Under the pieces are notes generated by a model, which did no database searches, was not told the origin of the DNA, and worked only from the letters and a program-made list of their open reading frames with translations. The position numbers and the translations under genes are program-made. A stretch of 64,000 nucleotides of DNA from Fluviicoccus keumensis (lineage in GTDB: Bacteria > Pseudomonadota > Gammaproteobacteria > Pseudomonadales > Moraxellaceae), in assembly GCF_004217445.1 (NCBI RefSeq), contig NZ_SHKX01000013.1, forward strand, positions 372,001 through 436,000. The letters run 5' to 3'. Shown here piece by piece: positions 43,116 to 54,972 of this stretch; position 1 is the first letter of the stretch; every line of letters begins with the position of its first letter.

Positions 43116-43129
43116 TTGATTTTTATCAA
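43116..43129 (-). promoter_or_regulatory. Fnr/Anr box TTGAT-TTTT-ATCAA
   Basis: This is a perfect Fnr consensus, identical in all 14 bases to the one at 3695-3708. Its centre is about 138 bp upstream of the glycyl-radical enzyme start, implying a leader of roughly 100 nt. Anaerobic control fits an oxygen-sensitive enzyme. Confidence 0.8.
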
Positions 43130-43145
43130 ATTACCTAACTAGAAG

Positions 43146-43280
43146 TTCCCTCTACCCGAGGGGAGAGGGCTAGGGAGAGGGGGAACAGACAGTCCCCCGA
43201 ACAAGAACCTCCAAGTCGCCACCGCCGAACCCTCTCCCGGCGCTGCGCGCCACCCTCTCCCAGACCTTGGGAGAGGGAGA
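43146..43280. repeat. 135-bp MITE-like palindromic unit (CCCTCT/AGAGGG family)
   Basis: The unit runs from TTCCCTCTACCCGAGGGGAG to TTGGGAGAGGGAGA. The ends are inverted complements and the interior has a second inverted pair (AGGGAGAGGGGG and CCCTCTCCC). It has the architecture of the units around the DUF559 gene but a different sequence. The remaining gap to 43453 holds no gene. Confidence 0.55.
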
Positions 43281-43379
43281 GTCTCGCCAATTCAGTGCAC
43301 GCTCGTACCAATATAAATCAAGCGCATAGCCTTAAAAAACGGCCTTAATTGACTAATATCAGCTGCTTTATCCATCAAT

Positions 43380-43391
43380 AAGTGTACACTT
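43380..43391. promoter_or_regulatory. Palindrome AAGTGTACACTT, operator candidate
   Basis: This is a perfect 12-bp palindrome followed at once by GTGCAC, 62 bp before the acyltransferase start. A related GTGTACA / AAGTGTG arrangement lies upstream of the wax ester synthase (near 57722-57740), so a common TetR-like lipid regulator is possible. Confidence 0.35.
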
Positions 43392-43453
43392 GTGCACAAA
43401 TGAGGAGACAGCCGTTTCCTCCCTCAGATGGTCACGCCCCGGAGGCTCCCGCC

Positions 43454-44404
43454 ATGAATACCGCCGAACAACGTTTTGCCCCGACCCCGACGATAGCCCG
43501 CCGCGCGCGACTCTCCGTGGTCAAGAATCCCGCGCCGGCGGCCAAAACGCCGTCCCGGTTGCCGCCGGATAACCTCGCTCCCGCCCCCGCCTCCTGGACA
43601 CCGGAAGGACTGAACGGCCCTGACCCCCGGCTGATGAAAACGCAGCGCGGCTTCACCGACTTCCTGCTCGACCGCTACTTCCGGCTGGAACTGGACGGCT
43701 GGGCCAACCTGCCCGCCGAACCGGCGCTGCTGATCGGCGTCCATTCCGGCGGCCCGTTGACCATGGACGCCTGGACCATCGGTTTTGCCTGGTACCGGCG
43801 CTTCGGCACCGGGCGCACGCTGCACGCCACCGCCCACGATGTGCTGATGAAGACCCCCGGCCTGGGCCGCTATTTCCGGCGCATGGGCGTCATCAGCCCC
43901 AGCCGCGACAATATCCAGGCGGCGTTTGAAAAAGGCGATGACGTGATTCTGTGGCCGGGCGGCGAGAAGGATGCCTTCCGCAGCTGGCGCAAGCGCGATA
44001 CCGTGGAACTGGGCGGACGCACCGGCTTCATCAAGCTGGCGATCCGCACGGGGCGGCCGATCGTGCCGGTGGCGACGGTGGGCGGGCATGACACGCTGTT
44101 CGTGCTGTCGGAAGGGCGCGGGCTGGCGAAGCGGCTGAACCTGAAGAAATGGCTGCGCTCGGAAGTGGCGCCAGTGACGCTGAGCTGGCCGCTGGGGCTG
44201 GCGGTGCATGTGACGCCGTTGCAGCACCTGCCGCTGCCCGCCAAGATCCGCACCGAATTCCTGGAGCCGATCCGGCTGTCGAAAGACCCGGCGATGGCTG
44301 ATGACGACGCCTATGTGCAGCGGATGTACCACGAGGTGGAAGCGCGGATTCAGGCGGGCATGGACCGGCTGGCGGCGAAGCGGCGGTTTCCGGTGTTTGG
44401 CTGA
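43454..44404 (+). CDS. PlsC-family acyltransferase (diacylglycerol/lysophospholipid-type)
   Basis: This 316-residue protein resembles the lysophospholipid/diacylglycerol acyltransferase branch of the PlsC superfamily. GVHSGGPLTMDAWTIGFAW corresponds to motif I, with H-S-G-G replacing the usual NHxxxxD block. GDDVILWPGGEKDAFRSW corresponds to motif III, and RPIVPVATVGGHDTLF to motif IV. It has a long basic, Pro/Ala-rich N-tail. GGAGG before the ATG at 43454 fixes the start. It probably esterifies an acyl-CoA to a lysolipid or glycerolipid at the membrane. The convergent PlsC gene follows 11 bp downstream. Confidence 0.78.
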   Translation: MNTAEQRFAPTPTIARRARLSVVKNPAPAAKTPSRLPPDNLAPAPASWTPEGLNGPDPRLMKTQRGFTDFLLDRYFRLELDGWANLPAEPALLIGVHSGGPLTMDAWTIGFAWYRRFGTGRTLHATAHDVLMKTPGLGRYFRRMGVISPSRDNIQAAFEKGDDVILWPGGEKDAFRSWRKRDTVELGGRTGFIKLAIRTGRPIVPVATVGGHDTLFVLSEGRGLAKRLNLKKWLRSEVAPVTLSWPLGLAVHVTPLQHLPLPAKIRTEFLEPIRLSKDPAMADDDAYVQRMYHEVEARIQAGMDRLAAKRRFPVFG

Positions 44405-44415
44405 GGCGAGGGGGT

Positions 44416-45171
44416 TTAGCCCCCCAACCGCTCATACTCCGCCCGGATCACCGCCTCCGCCCGTTGCACCGCCTCGTCCGCCGTCATCCCCGCCGGGTCG
44501 ATCGCCGGCAGCACGCTCCACACGAAACGCTCGCCCACGCCCATCGGGAATTTGCCGAAGCGGTTCAGCCGCCAGGTGTCATGGATGCACACCGGCAGCA
44601 CCCACGCCTCCGGGCACTTTTTCAGCAGGATCTTCACCCCCGCCGCCGCAAAGGGTTTCAGGCCGCCGCGCTTCGAGCGCGTGCCTTCGGGAAAGATCAC
44701 CACCGCCCCGCCCTGTTCGCGCAGGCGCGCGCCCAGCTTGCCGATTTCCGACAACGACTGCCGGGCGTCACTGCGGTCAATCAGCGCCGCGCCGCTGTGG
44801 CGGAGGTTATAGGAAACACTGGGAATGCCCCGTCCCAGCTCACGCTTGGCCACAAAACAGGGCGACAGGCGGCGCAGGTACCAGCCCAACCCCACCACAT
44901 CCAGCGTACTCTGGTGGTTGGCAACCACGATCAGTGGGCGGGAGGACGGCGCGGGCAATGCCCCGATCAACCTTGGACGATTGCCCAGCAGCCACAGGGA
45001 CCGGATCAGGCAGCCGTTGAGGGCATCGACGGTGCGACGGTGGGCGCGGGCGCCACCCAGACGCAGGGCCGCGATCTGGGCGGCATGGAATATGCACAAC
45101 CAGACCAGGCAAACCACCAGAAACACCGGTGTCAGTACCGCTCCCAACGCCTTTTTCAGGAATTCCGACAT
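44416..45171 (-). CDS. plsC: 1-acyl-sn-glycerol-3-phosphate acyltransferase
   Basis: This 251-residue membrane acyltransferase makes phosphatidic acid from lysophosphatidic acid. The N-terminal hydrophobic anchor (about residues 10-35) is followed by motif I VANHQSTLDVVG (His and Asp catalytic pair), motif II GAALIDRSDARQ, motif III VIFPEGTRSKRG and motif IV VLPVCIH. All PlsC motifs are intact. ATG at 45171 follows GGAG by 5 nt, which is better than ATG 45189. It is divergent from gltB across a 284-bp region. Confidence 0.93.
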   Translation of the reverse strand: MSEFLKKALGAVLTPVFLVVCLVWLCIFHAAQIAALRLGGARAHRRTVDALNGCLIRSLWLLGNRPRLIGALPAPSSRPLIVVANHQSTLDVVGLGWYLRRLSPCFVAKRELGRGIPSVSYNLRHSGAALIDRSDARQSLSEIGKLGARLREQGGAVVIFPEGTRSKRGGLKPFAAAGVKILLKKCPEAWVLPVCIHDTWRLNRFGKFPMGVGERFVWSVLPAIDPAGMTADEAVQRAEAVIRAEYERLGG

Positions 45172-45266
45172 GAACGCTCCGCTCAACATCCCGGTCCGTG
45201 CGGCGCACTACCGACGCCCGCCACCCCCGGAAACCGGCAGCATAGGCGAAATTCACACGGCTATTA

Positions 45267-45280
45267 TTGACAGCCGTCAA
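45267..45280. promoter_or_regulatory. Crp/Fnr-family site TTGAC-AGCC-GTCAA
   Basis: A perfect inverted repeat of Fnr/FixK/Dnr geometry lies between plsC and gltB. With the gltB -10 at 45324-45329 its centre is about 62-63 bp upstream of the transcription start, near the class I position -61.5. It could link glutamate synthase to oxygen or NO status. Confidence 0.45.
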
Positions 45281-45301
45281 CGAGCATGAGCCATGCCGCT
45301 C

Positions 45302-45329
45302 TTGAATGCCAGCGTTTTCACGGTATAAT
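45302..45329 (+). promoter_or_regulatory. Sigma70 promoter of gltBD
   Basis: The -35 is TTGAAT (45302-45307) and the -10 is the consensus TATAAT (45324-45329), with a 16-bp spacer. Transcription would start near 45336, leaving a leader of about 120 nt before the GTG start of gltB. Confidence 0.7.
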
Positions 45330-45455
45330 GAAATGTTTCCCCGTGTTACTCCCTTTCTGGGTAAGTCCCTTTCTGGCATCGCGCTGGCTTTTTTTGACCG
45401 CCGGCGTGCACGCAACAGTGCGCTCCGGGGTTTGTGCTTTAATGAGGATCAGAGT

Positions 45456-50096
<4,641 letters not shown>

Positions 50097-50099
50097 GCC

Positions 50100-51566
50100 A
50101 TGGGTAAGCCAACCGGTTTCATCGAATTCCAGCGTCTGTCCGAAGGCTATGAAGCCGCCGACACCCGCGTGAAGCATTACAAGGAATTTGTCAGCAGCCT
50201 CTCCGACAGCGACGCCAAGACCCAGGGCGCCCGCTGCATGGACTGCGGCATTCCGTTCTGCAACAACGGCTGCCCGGTGAACAACATCATTCCGGACTGG
50301 AATGACCTGGTGTATCGCGGCAACGCCCGGCAAGCGCTGGACGTGCTGCACTCGACCAACAACTTCCCCGATTTCACCGGCCGCATTTGCCCGGCCCCGT
50401 GTGAAACGGCTTGTACGCTCGGCATCAACGCCGAGCCGGTCGGCATCAAGTCCATCGAGCACTACATCATCGACAAGGGCTGGGAAAACGGCTGGATCGC
50501 GCCGCAACCCGCCAGCGTCAAGACCGGCAAGAAGGTCGCCGTGGTCGGTTCCGGCCCCGCCGGCCTGGCCGCCGCCCAGCAGCTGGCGCGCGCCGGCCAC
50601 GACGTGACCGTGTTCGAAAAGAACAGCCACATCGGCGGCCTGCTGCGTCGCGGCATCCCGGACTTCAAGCTGGAAAAAACCATCGTCCAGCGCCGCGTGG
50701 CGCAGATGGAAGCCGAAGGCGTGGTGTTCCGCACCAACGTGCTGGTCGGCCCGGACTCCATTCCCGCCGGTATCTGCAACGATGCCACGGAAGTGATTTC
50801 CGCCGAGACGCTGAAGTCGCAATTTGACGCCGTGATCCTGTCCGGCGGCTCGGAAATTCCGCGTGACCTGCCCGTCCCCGGCCGCGAGCTGGCGGGCGTG
50901 CACTACGCGCTGGAATTCCTGATTCCGCAGAACAAGGAAGTGGAAACCGGCGTCGCCAACCCGATCAACGTCAAGGGCAAGCACGTCGTCGTCATCGGCG
51001 GCGGCGACACCGGCTCTGACTGCGTCGGCACGTCGAACCGTCATGGCGCCGCATCCATCACCCAGTTTGAAGTGATGCCGATGCCGCCGGTGCAGGAGAA
51101 CAAGCCGCTGGTGTGGCCGTACTGGCCGATCAAGCTGCGGACCTCCAGCTCGCACGACGAAGGCTGCGACCGCGACTTCTCGGTGCTGACCAAGGGCTTT
51201 GTCAGCGATGGCAACGGCCGAGTGAAGGCCCTGCAAGGCGTTCGCCTGTCCTGGGAAGGCGGCAAGATGGCCGAGATTCCCGGCTCCGAGTTCGAGATCC
51301 CGGCCGATGCCGTGTTCCTGGCGATGGGCTTCACCAACCCGGTGGGCGGCGTGCTGGAAGCCTTTGGCGTCAACAAGGATGCGCGCGGCAACGCCGCCGC
51401 CACCACTGACGGTCCGGGCTGCTACGCCACCAACGTCAAGGGTGTGTTCGCCGCCGGCGACATCCGTCGCGGTCAGTCGCTGGTGGTCTGGGCGATCCGT
51501 GAAGGCCGTCAGTGCGCGCGCGAAGTCGATGCGTTCCTGATGGGTTCGAGCGTGCTGCCGCGTTAA
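50100..51566 (+). CDS. gltD: Glutamate synthase (NADPH) small subunit
   Basis: This 488-residue flavoprotein passes electrons from NADPH to GltB. The N-terminal Fe-S region has RCMDCGIPFCNNGCPVNNIIP and ICPAPCETAC (4Fe-4S ligands). The FAD motif is VAVVGSGPAGLAAAQQLARAG and the NADPH motif is VVVIGGGDTGSDCVGTSNRH. The C-terminal GVFAAGDIRRGQSLVVWAIREG is the second FAD-contacting block. It is co-transcribed with gltB and ends at a strong hairpin terminator. Confidence 0.97.
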   Translation: MGKPTGFIEFQRLSEGYEAADTRVKHYKEFVSSLSDSDAKTQGARCMDCGIPFCNNGCPVNNIIPDWNDLVYRGNARQALDVLHSTNNFPDFTGRICPAPCETACTLGINAEPVGIKSIEHYIIDKGWENGWIAPQPASVKTGKKVAVVGSGPAGLAAAQQLARAGHDVTVFEKNSHIGGLLRRGIPDFKLEKTIVQRRVAQMEAEGVVFRTNVLVGPDSIPAGICNDATEVISAETLKSQFDAVILSGGSEIPRDLPVPGRELAGVHYALEFLIPQNKEVETGVANPINVKGKHVVVIGGGDTGSDCVGTSNRHGAASITQFEVMPMPPVQENKPLVWPYWPIKLRTSSSHDEGCDRDFSVLTKGFVSDGNGRVKALQGVRLSWEGGKMAEIPGSEFEIPADAVFLAMGFTNPVGGVLEAFGVNKDARGNAAATTDGPGCYATNVKGVFAAGDIRRGQSLVVWAIREGRQCAREVDAFLMGSSVLPR

Positions 51567-51585
51567 GCGAGTCGCACACTCAAGC

Positions 51586-51613
51586 AAAAAACCCCGCCTT
51601 GGCGGGGTTTTTT
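51586..51613. terminator. Bidirectional Rho-independent terminator (gltD / PilJ_N copy 2)
   Basis: A 7-bp stem CCCCGCC-TT-GGCGGGG is flanked by six A and six T. It lies between the convergent gltD and PilJ_N genes and can stop transcripts from both sides. A near-identical stem sits at 56204-56219. Confidence 0.9.
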
Positions 51614-51629
51614 GTTGGGCGCTTCCCGG

Positions 51630-52427
51630 CTACTTCTTCCCCGCCGCCAGCGCCACATACAGCCCGGTAATGGCATCCATCTGCTTCAGGATCGACTCGG
51701 ACGTGGAAGACACGATCAACGGCGCAAAGCGGCCCTGCTTGTACTGCGTGAACACCGACTTCGACAGCGCCCAGTCCGCCTTGACCCGGTTCAGGCCGGT
51801 GGTGATGGCCGGGGTATTCTGCGGCGCGGCCAGCAACTGCTGCAGGTTGCCGTCAAAATCCTGCAAGGTTTTCTGGAAACCGCTCTCCAGATCCGGCGCA
51901 TTCAGCTTCCAGGCCATCGCCAGGTAGTACTTGCCCAATTTCTGGCTCAGCATGCGCTGCCGTCCGGAAATACCGACCAGTCGCGCCGCCCCCGTTCCCG
52001 CCTTCACCCCCAGCTTCTGCACCACATCCTCGCAGGCGGCCAGCAGTTGCTCGCTTTGCGCCAGCACTTGCGCGCCTTGGGCCGGGTTAGGCTTGGCCAC
52101 GGCCAGCGTGCTGTACGCGCCCCAGACCTGCGCCTCCTTGTCCAGCGCCGCCTGCACCGCCGGGTCCTTGGCGTAATCGCGCAGTTCCATGAGGTTGCCG
52201 TGGAATTCGGCCACGGCGGCGTCAATGCGCTGCGCAGCCTCGGCGGCATTGGCGTTGACGCCGATCATGAAATAGCTGAGGGCGATGCGCTGGCTGAGCA
52301 TGCGCTGACGTCCCGCCTTGTTGATGGCTTCGGCATCGGTGGAAATGGCCTGGGCGGCGAATGCCGTCAACCACAACAGGCCGATGGCACCCAGTCTGGC
52401 GGTCAACTCCCGGCGTGTAAGGTTCAT
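51630..52427 (-). CDS. Secreted protein with two PilJ_N domains, copy 2
   Basis: This roughly 265-residue paralog of 2773-3609 has a signal peptide (ending AFAAQA) and paired PilJ_N modules starting at NKAGRQRMLSQRIALSYFM and ISGRQRMLSQKLGKYYLAMAW. As in copy 1 there is no transmembrane or methyl-accepting domain. ATG at 52427 has GGAG 8 nt upstream; ATG 52433 is only 2 nt from it. The two copies share the module pattern and an upstream Fnr box, though here the box centre is only about 40 bp from the start codon. It probably senses or binds an anaerobic electron acceptor or small anion; this is inferred. Confidence 0.8.
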   Translation of the reverse strand: MNLTRRELTARLGAIGLLWLTAFAAQAISTDAEAINKAGRQRMLSQRIALSYFMIGVNANAAEAAQRIDAAVAEFHGNLMELRDYAKDPAVQAALDKEAQVWGAYSTLAVAKPNPAQGAQVLAQSEQLLAACEDVVQKLGVKAGTGAARLVGISGRQRMLSQKLGKYYLAMAWKLNAPDLESGFQKTLQDFDGNLQQLLAAPQNTPAITTGLNRVKADWALSKSVFTQYKQGRFAPLIVSSTSESILKQMDAITGLYVALAAGKK

Positions 52428-52460
52428 GATCATGACTCCGGTTACCTGAAAAATCGTGGA

Positions 52461-52474
52461 TTGATCTCAATCAA
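52461..52474 (-). promoter_or_regulatory. Fnr/Anr box TTGAT-CTCA-ATCAA
   Basis: This is a perfect Fnr consensus 34 bp before the PilJ_N copy 2 start codon. A class II activator site here would put the transcript start on the start codon, so either the message is nearly leaderless, the start is downstream, or the site represses. Confidence 0.75.
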
Positions 52475-52601
52475 CCCCGTCAGGCTCCCATGAGCTTCCC
52501 GCCGACAACGTGACTCAAGTCACACACTATGCCTAAGATACGGCGGCCTGTACTTCAGGACAGGCCGCCTTTCCCGCCCGACAGCCAGTTGCGGCGACCC
52601 G

Positions 52602-53678
52602 TCAGTTAATCCCGATCTGCTGCCGCTCCTGATAGCGGTAAAACCCGGTTTCCTCCTCGTTGCGGATGTACTGCGCCTCCTCCGGCCCGAACTTGCGGTT
52701 CTGCAAGGCCTGTATCTGCAATTGCAGCGCCTCGCCCTCATACTGCTTCGCCAGCGCCGCCCGCTCCTGCATGTAGGAAGCACCCGCCGCCGCGCGTTGC
52801 GCGCGTTCGGCATCCAGTTCATCCCAGCGCTTTACCGCCTCGGCATCCAGTCCCAAGGCGGAGCGCAGGTGATGCAACTCCTCCTGGCGGCGTTCGGGCG
52901 GCAGGCTGTGCAACTGGTCCTGCACCGTGTTCAGCGCCAGCAGCCCTTCCATTTGCTGCACCGGGTGCGACTTGTCGGGATTGGTGGCGGCGTTGCCGTA
53001 AATATCCACCAGCGTCTGCACATAGCGATCCACCTTGGTCGATAGCGGCAGGCCGGGCGTATCCAGCTGCTGCAGGGCGGCTTCCACCTTTTCCTGCTTC
53101 AGCTGCGCCTGCCAGATCACCTTGGCGTCCTCGCCGAACAGTTGCAGCCGCTTGTCCCAAGTGGCGCGCAGCCTTTCTTCCTTGCTGCTGAAGGTCATCG
53201 ATTGCTTGATCTCGGCCAGCCAGGCGTTATAGCTCTCCAGCGCATCCAGCGACGCCGTCAATTGCTCGTAGTCGGCGGGAAAGAACAGCTTGAGCATGGC
53301 TTTCAAACGCGCCAGCCAGTCGTTGGGGTATTTCTCCATCAGGTAGCGCTTCAGCGACTCGATCACCTGCAGCCGCCAGTAGGGATGCGCCAATTTGCTG
53401 CCATAGCGGCCCTGCAGCCAGACGCCCAGGCGCTGTTCCTCAGGCGGCAAGGCGGACACGGTGGTGGCAATCTCGGCTGATGCGTGGGCGGGCCGGGCCG
53501 GGCCGATTGCGGCGGCGGTTCCGGAAGCGGCGGGAAGCACGGGGCCTCCGCCCTCGCCCAGCCAGACCAGCACGCCCAGACTGACCATAATCAGCAAGGC
53601 GCAGGCGGGCATCACCCATCGGCGGTAGCGGCGCGGCGACGTGACTGCAGCCGGTGCGGCGGGATGGCGGCGGCTCAT
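52602..53678 (-). CDS. lifO: Lipase secretion chaperone (foldase, Lif-like)
   Basis: This 358-residue protein is anchored by an N-terminal transmembrane segment (WVMPACALLIMVSLGVLVWLG, about 21-41) followed by a Pro/Ala-rich linker and a long helical arm rich in Glu, Lys and Arg. The segment EERLRATWDKRLQLFGEDAKVIWQAQ resembles Lif proteins, which wrap around and activate the cognate lipase in the periplasm. I could not find the canonical RxxFDY(F/C)LS(A/T) foldase motif near residue 75-90, so it is divergent. Its ATG overlaps the AraC stop by ATGA. It is divergent from, not downstream of, the lipase at 54973, an unusual order. Confidence 0.7.
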   Translation of the reverse strand: MSRRHPAAPAAVTSPRRYRRWVMPACALLIMVSLGVLVWLGEGGGPVLPAASGTAAAIGPARPAHASAEIATTVSALPPEEQRLGVWLQGRYGSKLAHPYWRLQVIESLKRYLMEKYPNDWLARLKAMLKLFFPADYEQLTASLDALESYNAWLAEIKQSMTFSSKEERLRATWDKRLQLFGEDAKVIWQAQLKQEKVEAALQQLDTPGLPLSTKVDRYVQTLVDIYGNAATNPDKSHPVQQMEGLLALNTVQDQLHSLPPERRQEELHHLRSALGLDAEAVKRWDELDAERAQRAAAGASYMQERAALAKQYEGEALQLQIQALQNRKFGPEEAQYIRNEEETGFYRYQERQQIGIN

Positions 53679-54556
53679 GACAGTCTCCTTCCATCATCGT
53701 TACCGGCCGCCGCGCCATCCACCGCCAGCATGCCCGCAAGATAGATACGGGTGTAGGCCATGGCGCGCTGGATGAAGGACGGCTTCAGGCCGACCATTTC
53801 GCGGAAGACGTGGGTGAAATGGGCGGCGTCGGAGAACCCGGCTTCCTGCGCGGCATCGGTCAGGGAAATGCCCTGCTGCATCATCCACGCCGACAGGAAC
53901 AGGCGGTGCCAGTTACGGTAACGGCGCAGGGTAAGACCGGTTTGCTGGCGGAACCAGCGCGACAGCACTTCCTCGGTCAGCCCGGCCTCGTTTGCATAAT
54001 AGCTGTTGGGCAGATTGGCCGCCGCCGTCAACCGGACAGACGCGACGACACCGGCCACCGCCTGCTCGATACGTCCTTCCGGGGCGGCCGACGGCAGGGC
54101 CAGGCTTTCCACCAGGCGGTCATAGACCCCGGCGGGATCAACCGGGTCCAGGTACAGGCGTCGGAAGGATTCCACCACGGCGGCGGCAAACGGGCCGTCA
54201 TCGCCATGCAGGTTATCGCTGACGGGATGCAGACGCGATGAGAGCAACCGGTAATCCCGGCACAACACATCCAGGAAACAGCAACCCAGCAGACCGGACT
54301 CGGAGTAGTAGCGAACCTCTGCTCCGGGCGGCACCAGCGCCAGCGGCGTGCTGACCATCGGGCCGTCATCAACGGCGATGTGGAACGGCAGGTCCAGCCC
54401 GACCAGCAGACAGGCGCAGGCCGGGGTGAATTCGACCGGGTCGGGAATGACGCCCAGAAACAAGGAGCGGTCTTGCCAGAGATGAAGGTGGATCGGCCCC
54501 GGTAATGCGGCGGCCTCGCGCATGCGATCGTGGACGGCGCCCGACGGAATAGCCAT
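53675..54556 (-). CDS. AraC-family transcriptional regulator beside the lipase
   Basis: This 293-residue regulator has a non-Arabinose_bd N-domain with a cupin-like ligand pocket (HLHLWQDRSLFLGV, ACACLLVGLDLPFHIAVDDG). The C-terminal AraC domain contains NEAGLTEEVLSRWFRQQTGL, DAAQEAGFSDAAHFTHVFRE and MVGLKPSFIQRA. The start ATG at 54556 (TTG 54562 alternative) faces the lipase promoter. It is coupled by ATGA to the chaperone-like gene. The 416-bp gap to the lipase carries an inverted pair of 12-bp sites that would suit AraC dimer binding. It probably regulates lipase and chaperone. Confidence 0.85.
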   Translation of the reverse strand: MAIPSGAVHDRMREAAALPGPIHLHLWQDRSLFLGVIPDPVEFTPACACLLVGLDLPFHIAVDDGPMVSTPLALVPPGAEVRYYSESGLLGCCFLDVLCRDYRLLSSRLHPVSDNLHGDDGPFAAAVVESFRRLYLDPVDPAGVYDRLVESLALPSAAPEGRIEQAVAGVVASVRLTAAANLPNSYYANEAGLTEEVLSRWFRQQTGLTLRRYRNWHRLFLSAWMMQQGISLTDAAQEAGFSDAAHFTHVFREMVGLKPSFIQRAMAYTRIYLAGMLAVDGAAAGNDDGRRLS

Positions 54557-54972
54557 GCCCAATGTTGCCCCCTGCCTGCTGTTCAGGCTGTTCTTTTTGT
54601 TATGACGGGTGTGTCCCCGTTTTCAGGCCGGTTCATCGCCTGCGCGGGAATCGGCATCATCAAGATTAGTCAATTCACGACAAACCGACTTGTAAGTTTT
54701 TCGCCCATTGACAATACAGGCGCGGTTTTCCCGACAAACGGCGGGAAAACTTACAAGCAATTGCCCGGAGCGATCACTATCTTTTTCCGGACAGGATGAC
54801 TAAAAAAATCACCAATCCGTGATTTCGCTTGGACGCCACAACACGTTGAACCGCCAGAAGCGCGGGACGGCAAATCCTCCGGGATGGCTGGACAGGGTCG
54901 GGACGGACCCGGTTGCAGCTGCCGCCAGACGTGTTGCCTGACCATACATAACAACACAACAAGGTGGGCATC
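54557..54972. promoter_or_regulatory. Divergent control region of araC/lifO and the lipase, with 12-bp inverted repeat
   Basis: CTTGTAAGTTTT at 54689-54700 is repeated in inverted orientation as AAAACTTACAAG at 54746-54757, centre to centre 57 bp. CGACAAAC occurs just left of each part of the pair, as a direct repeat, and a TTGACA-like hexamer lies between. The arms suit AraC-type binding with looping. The rest of the gap up to the lipase ribosome site contains no gene. Confidence 0.5.

Noticed and set aside
43349..43362. TTGAC-TAAT-ATCAG as an Fnr box before the PlsC-like gene
   Set aside because: Two of ten informative positions deviate and there is no matching -10 element, so it is too weak to annotate.
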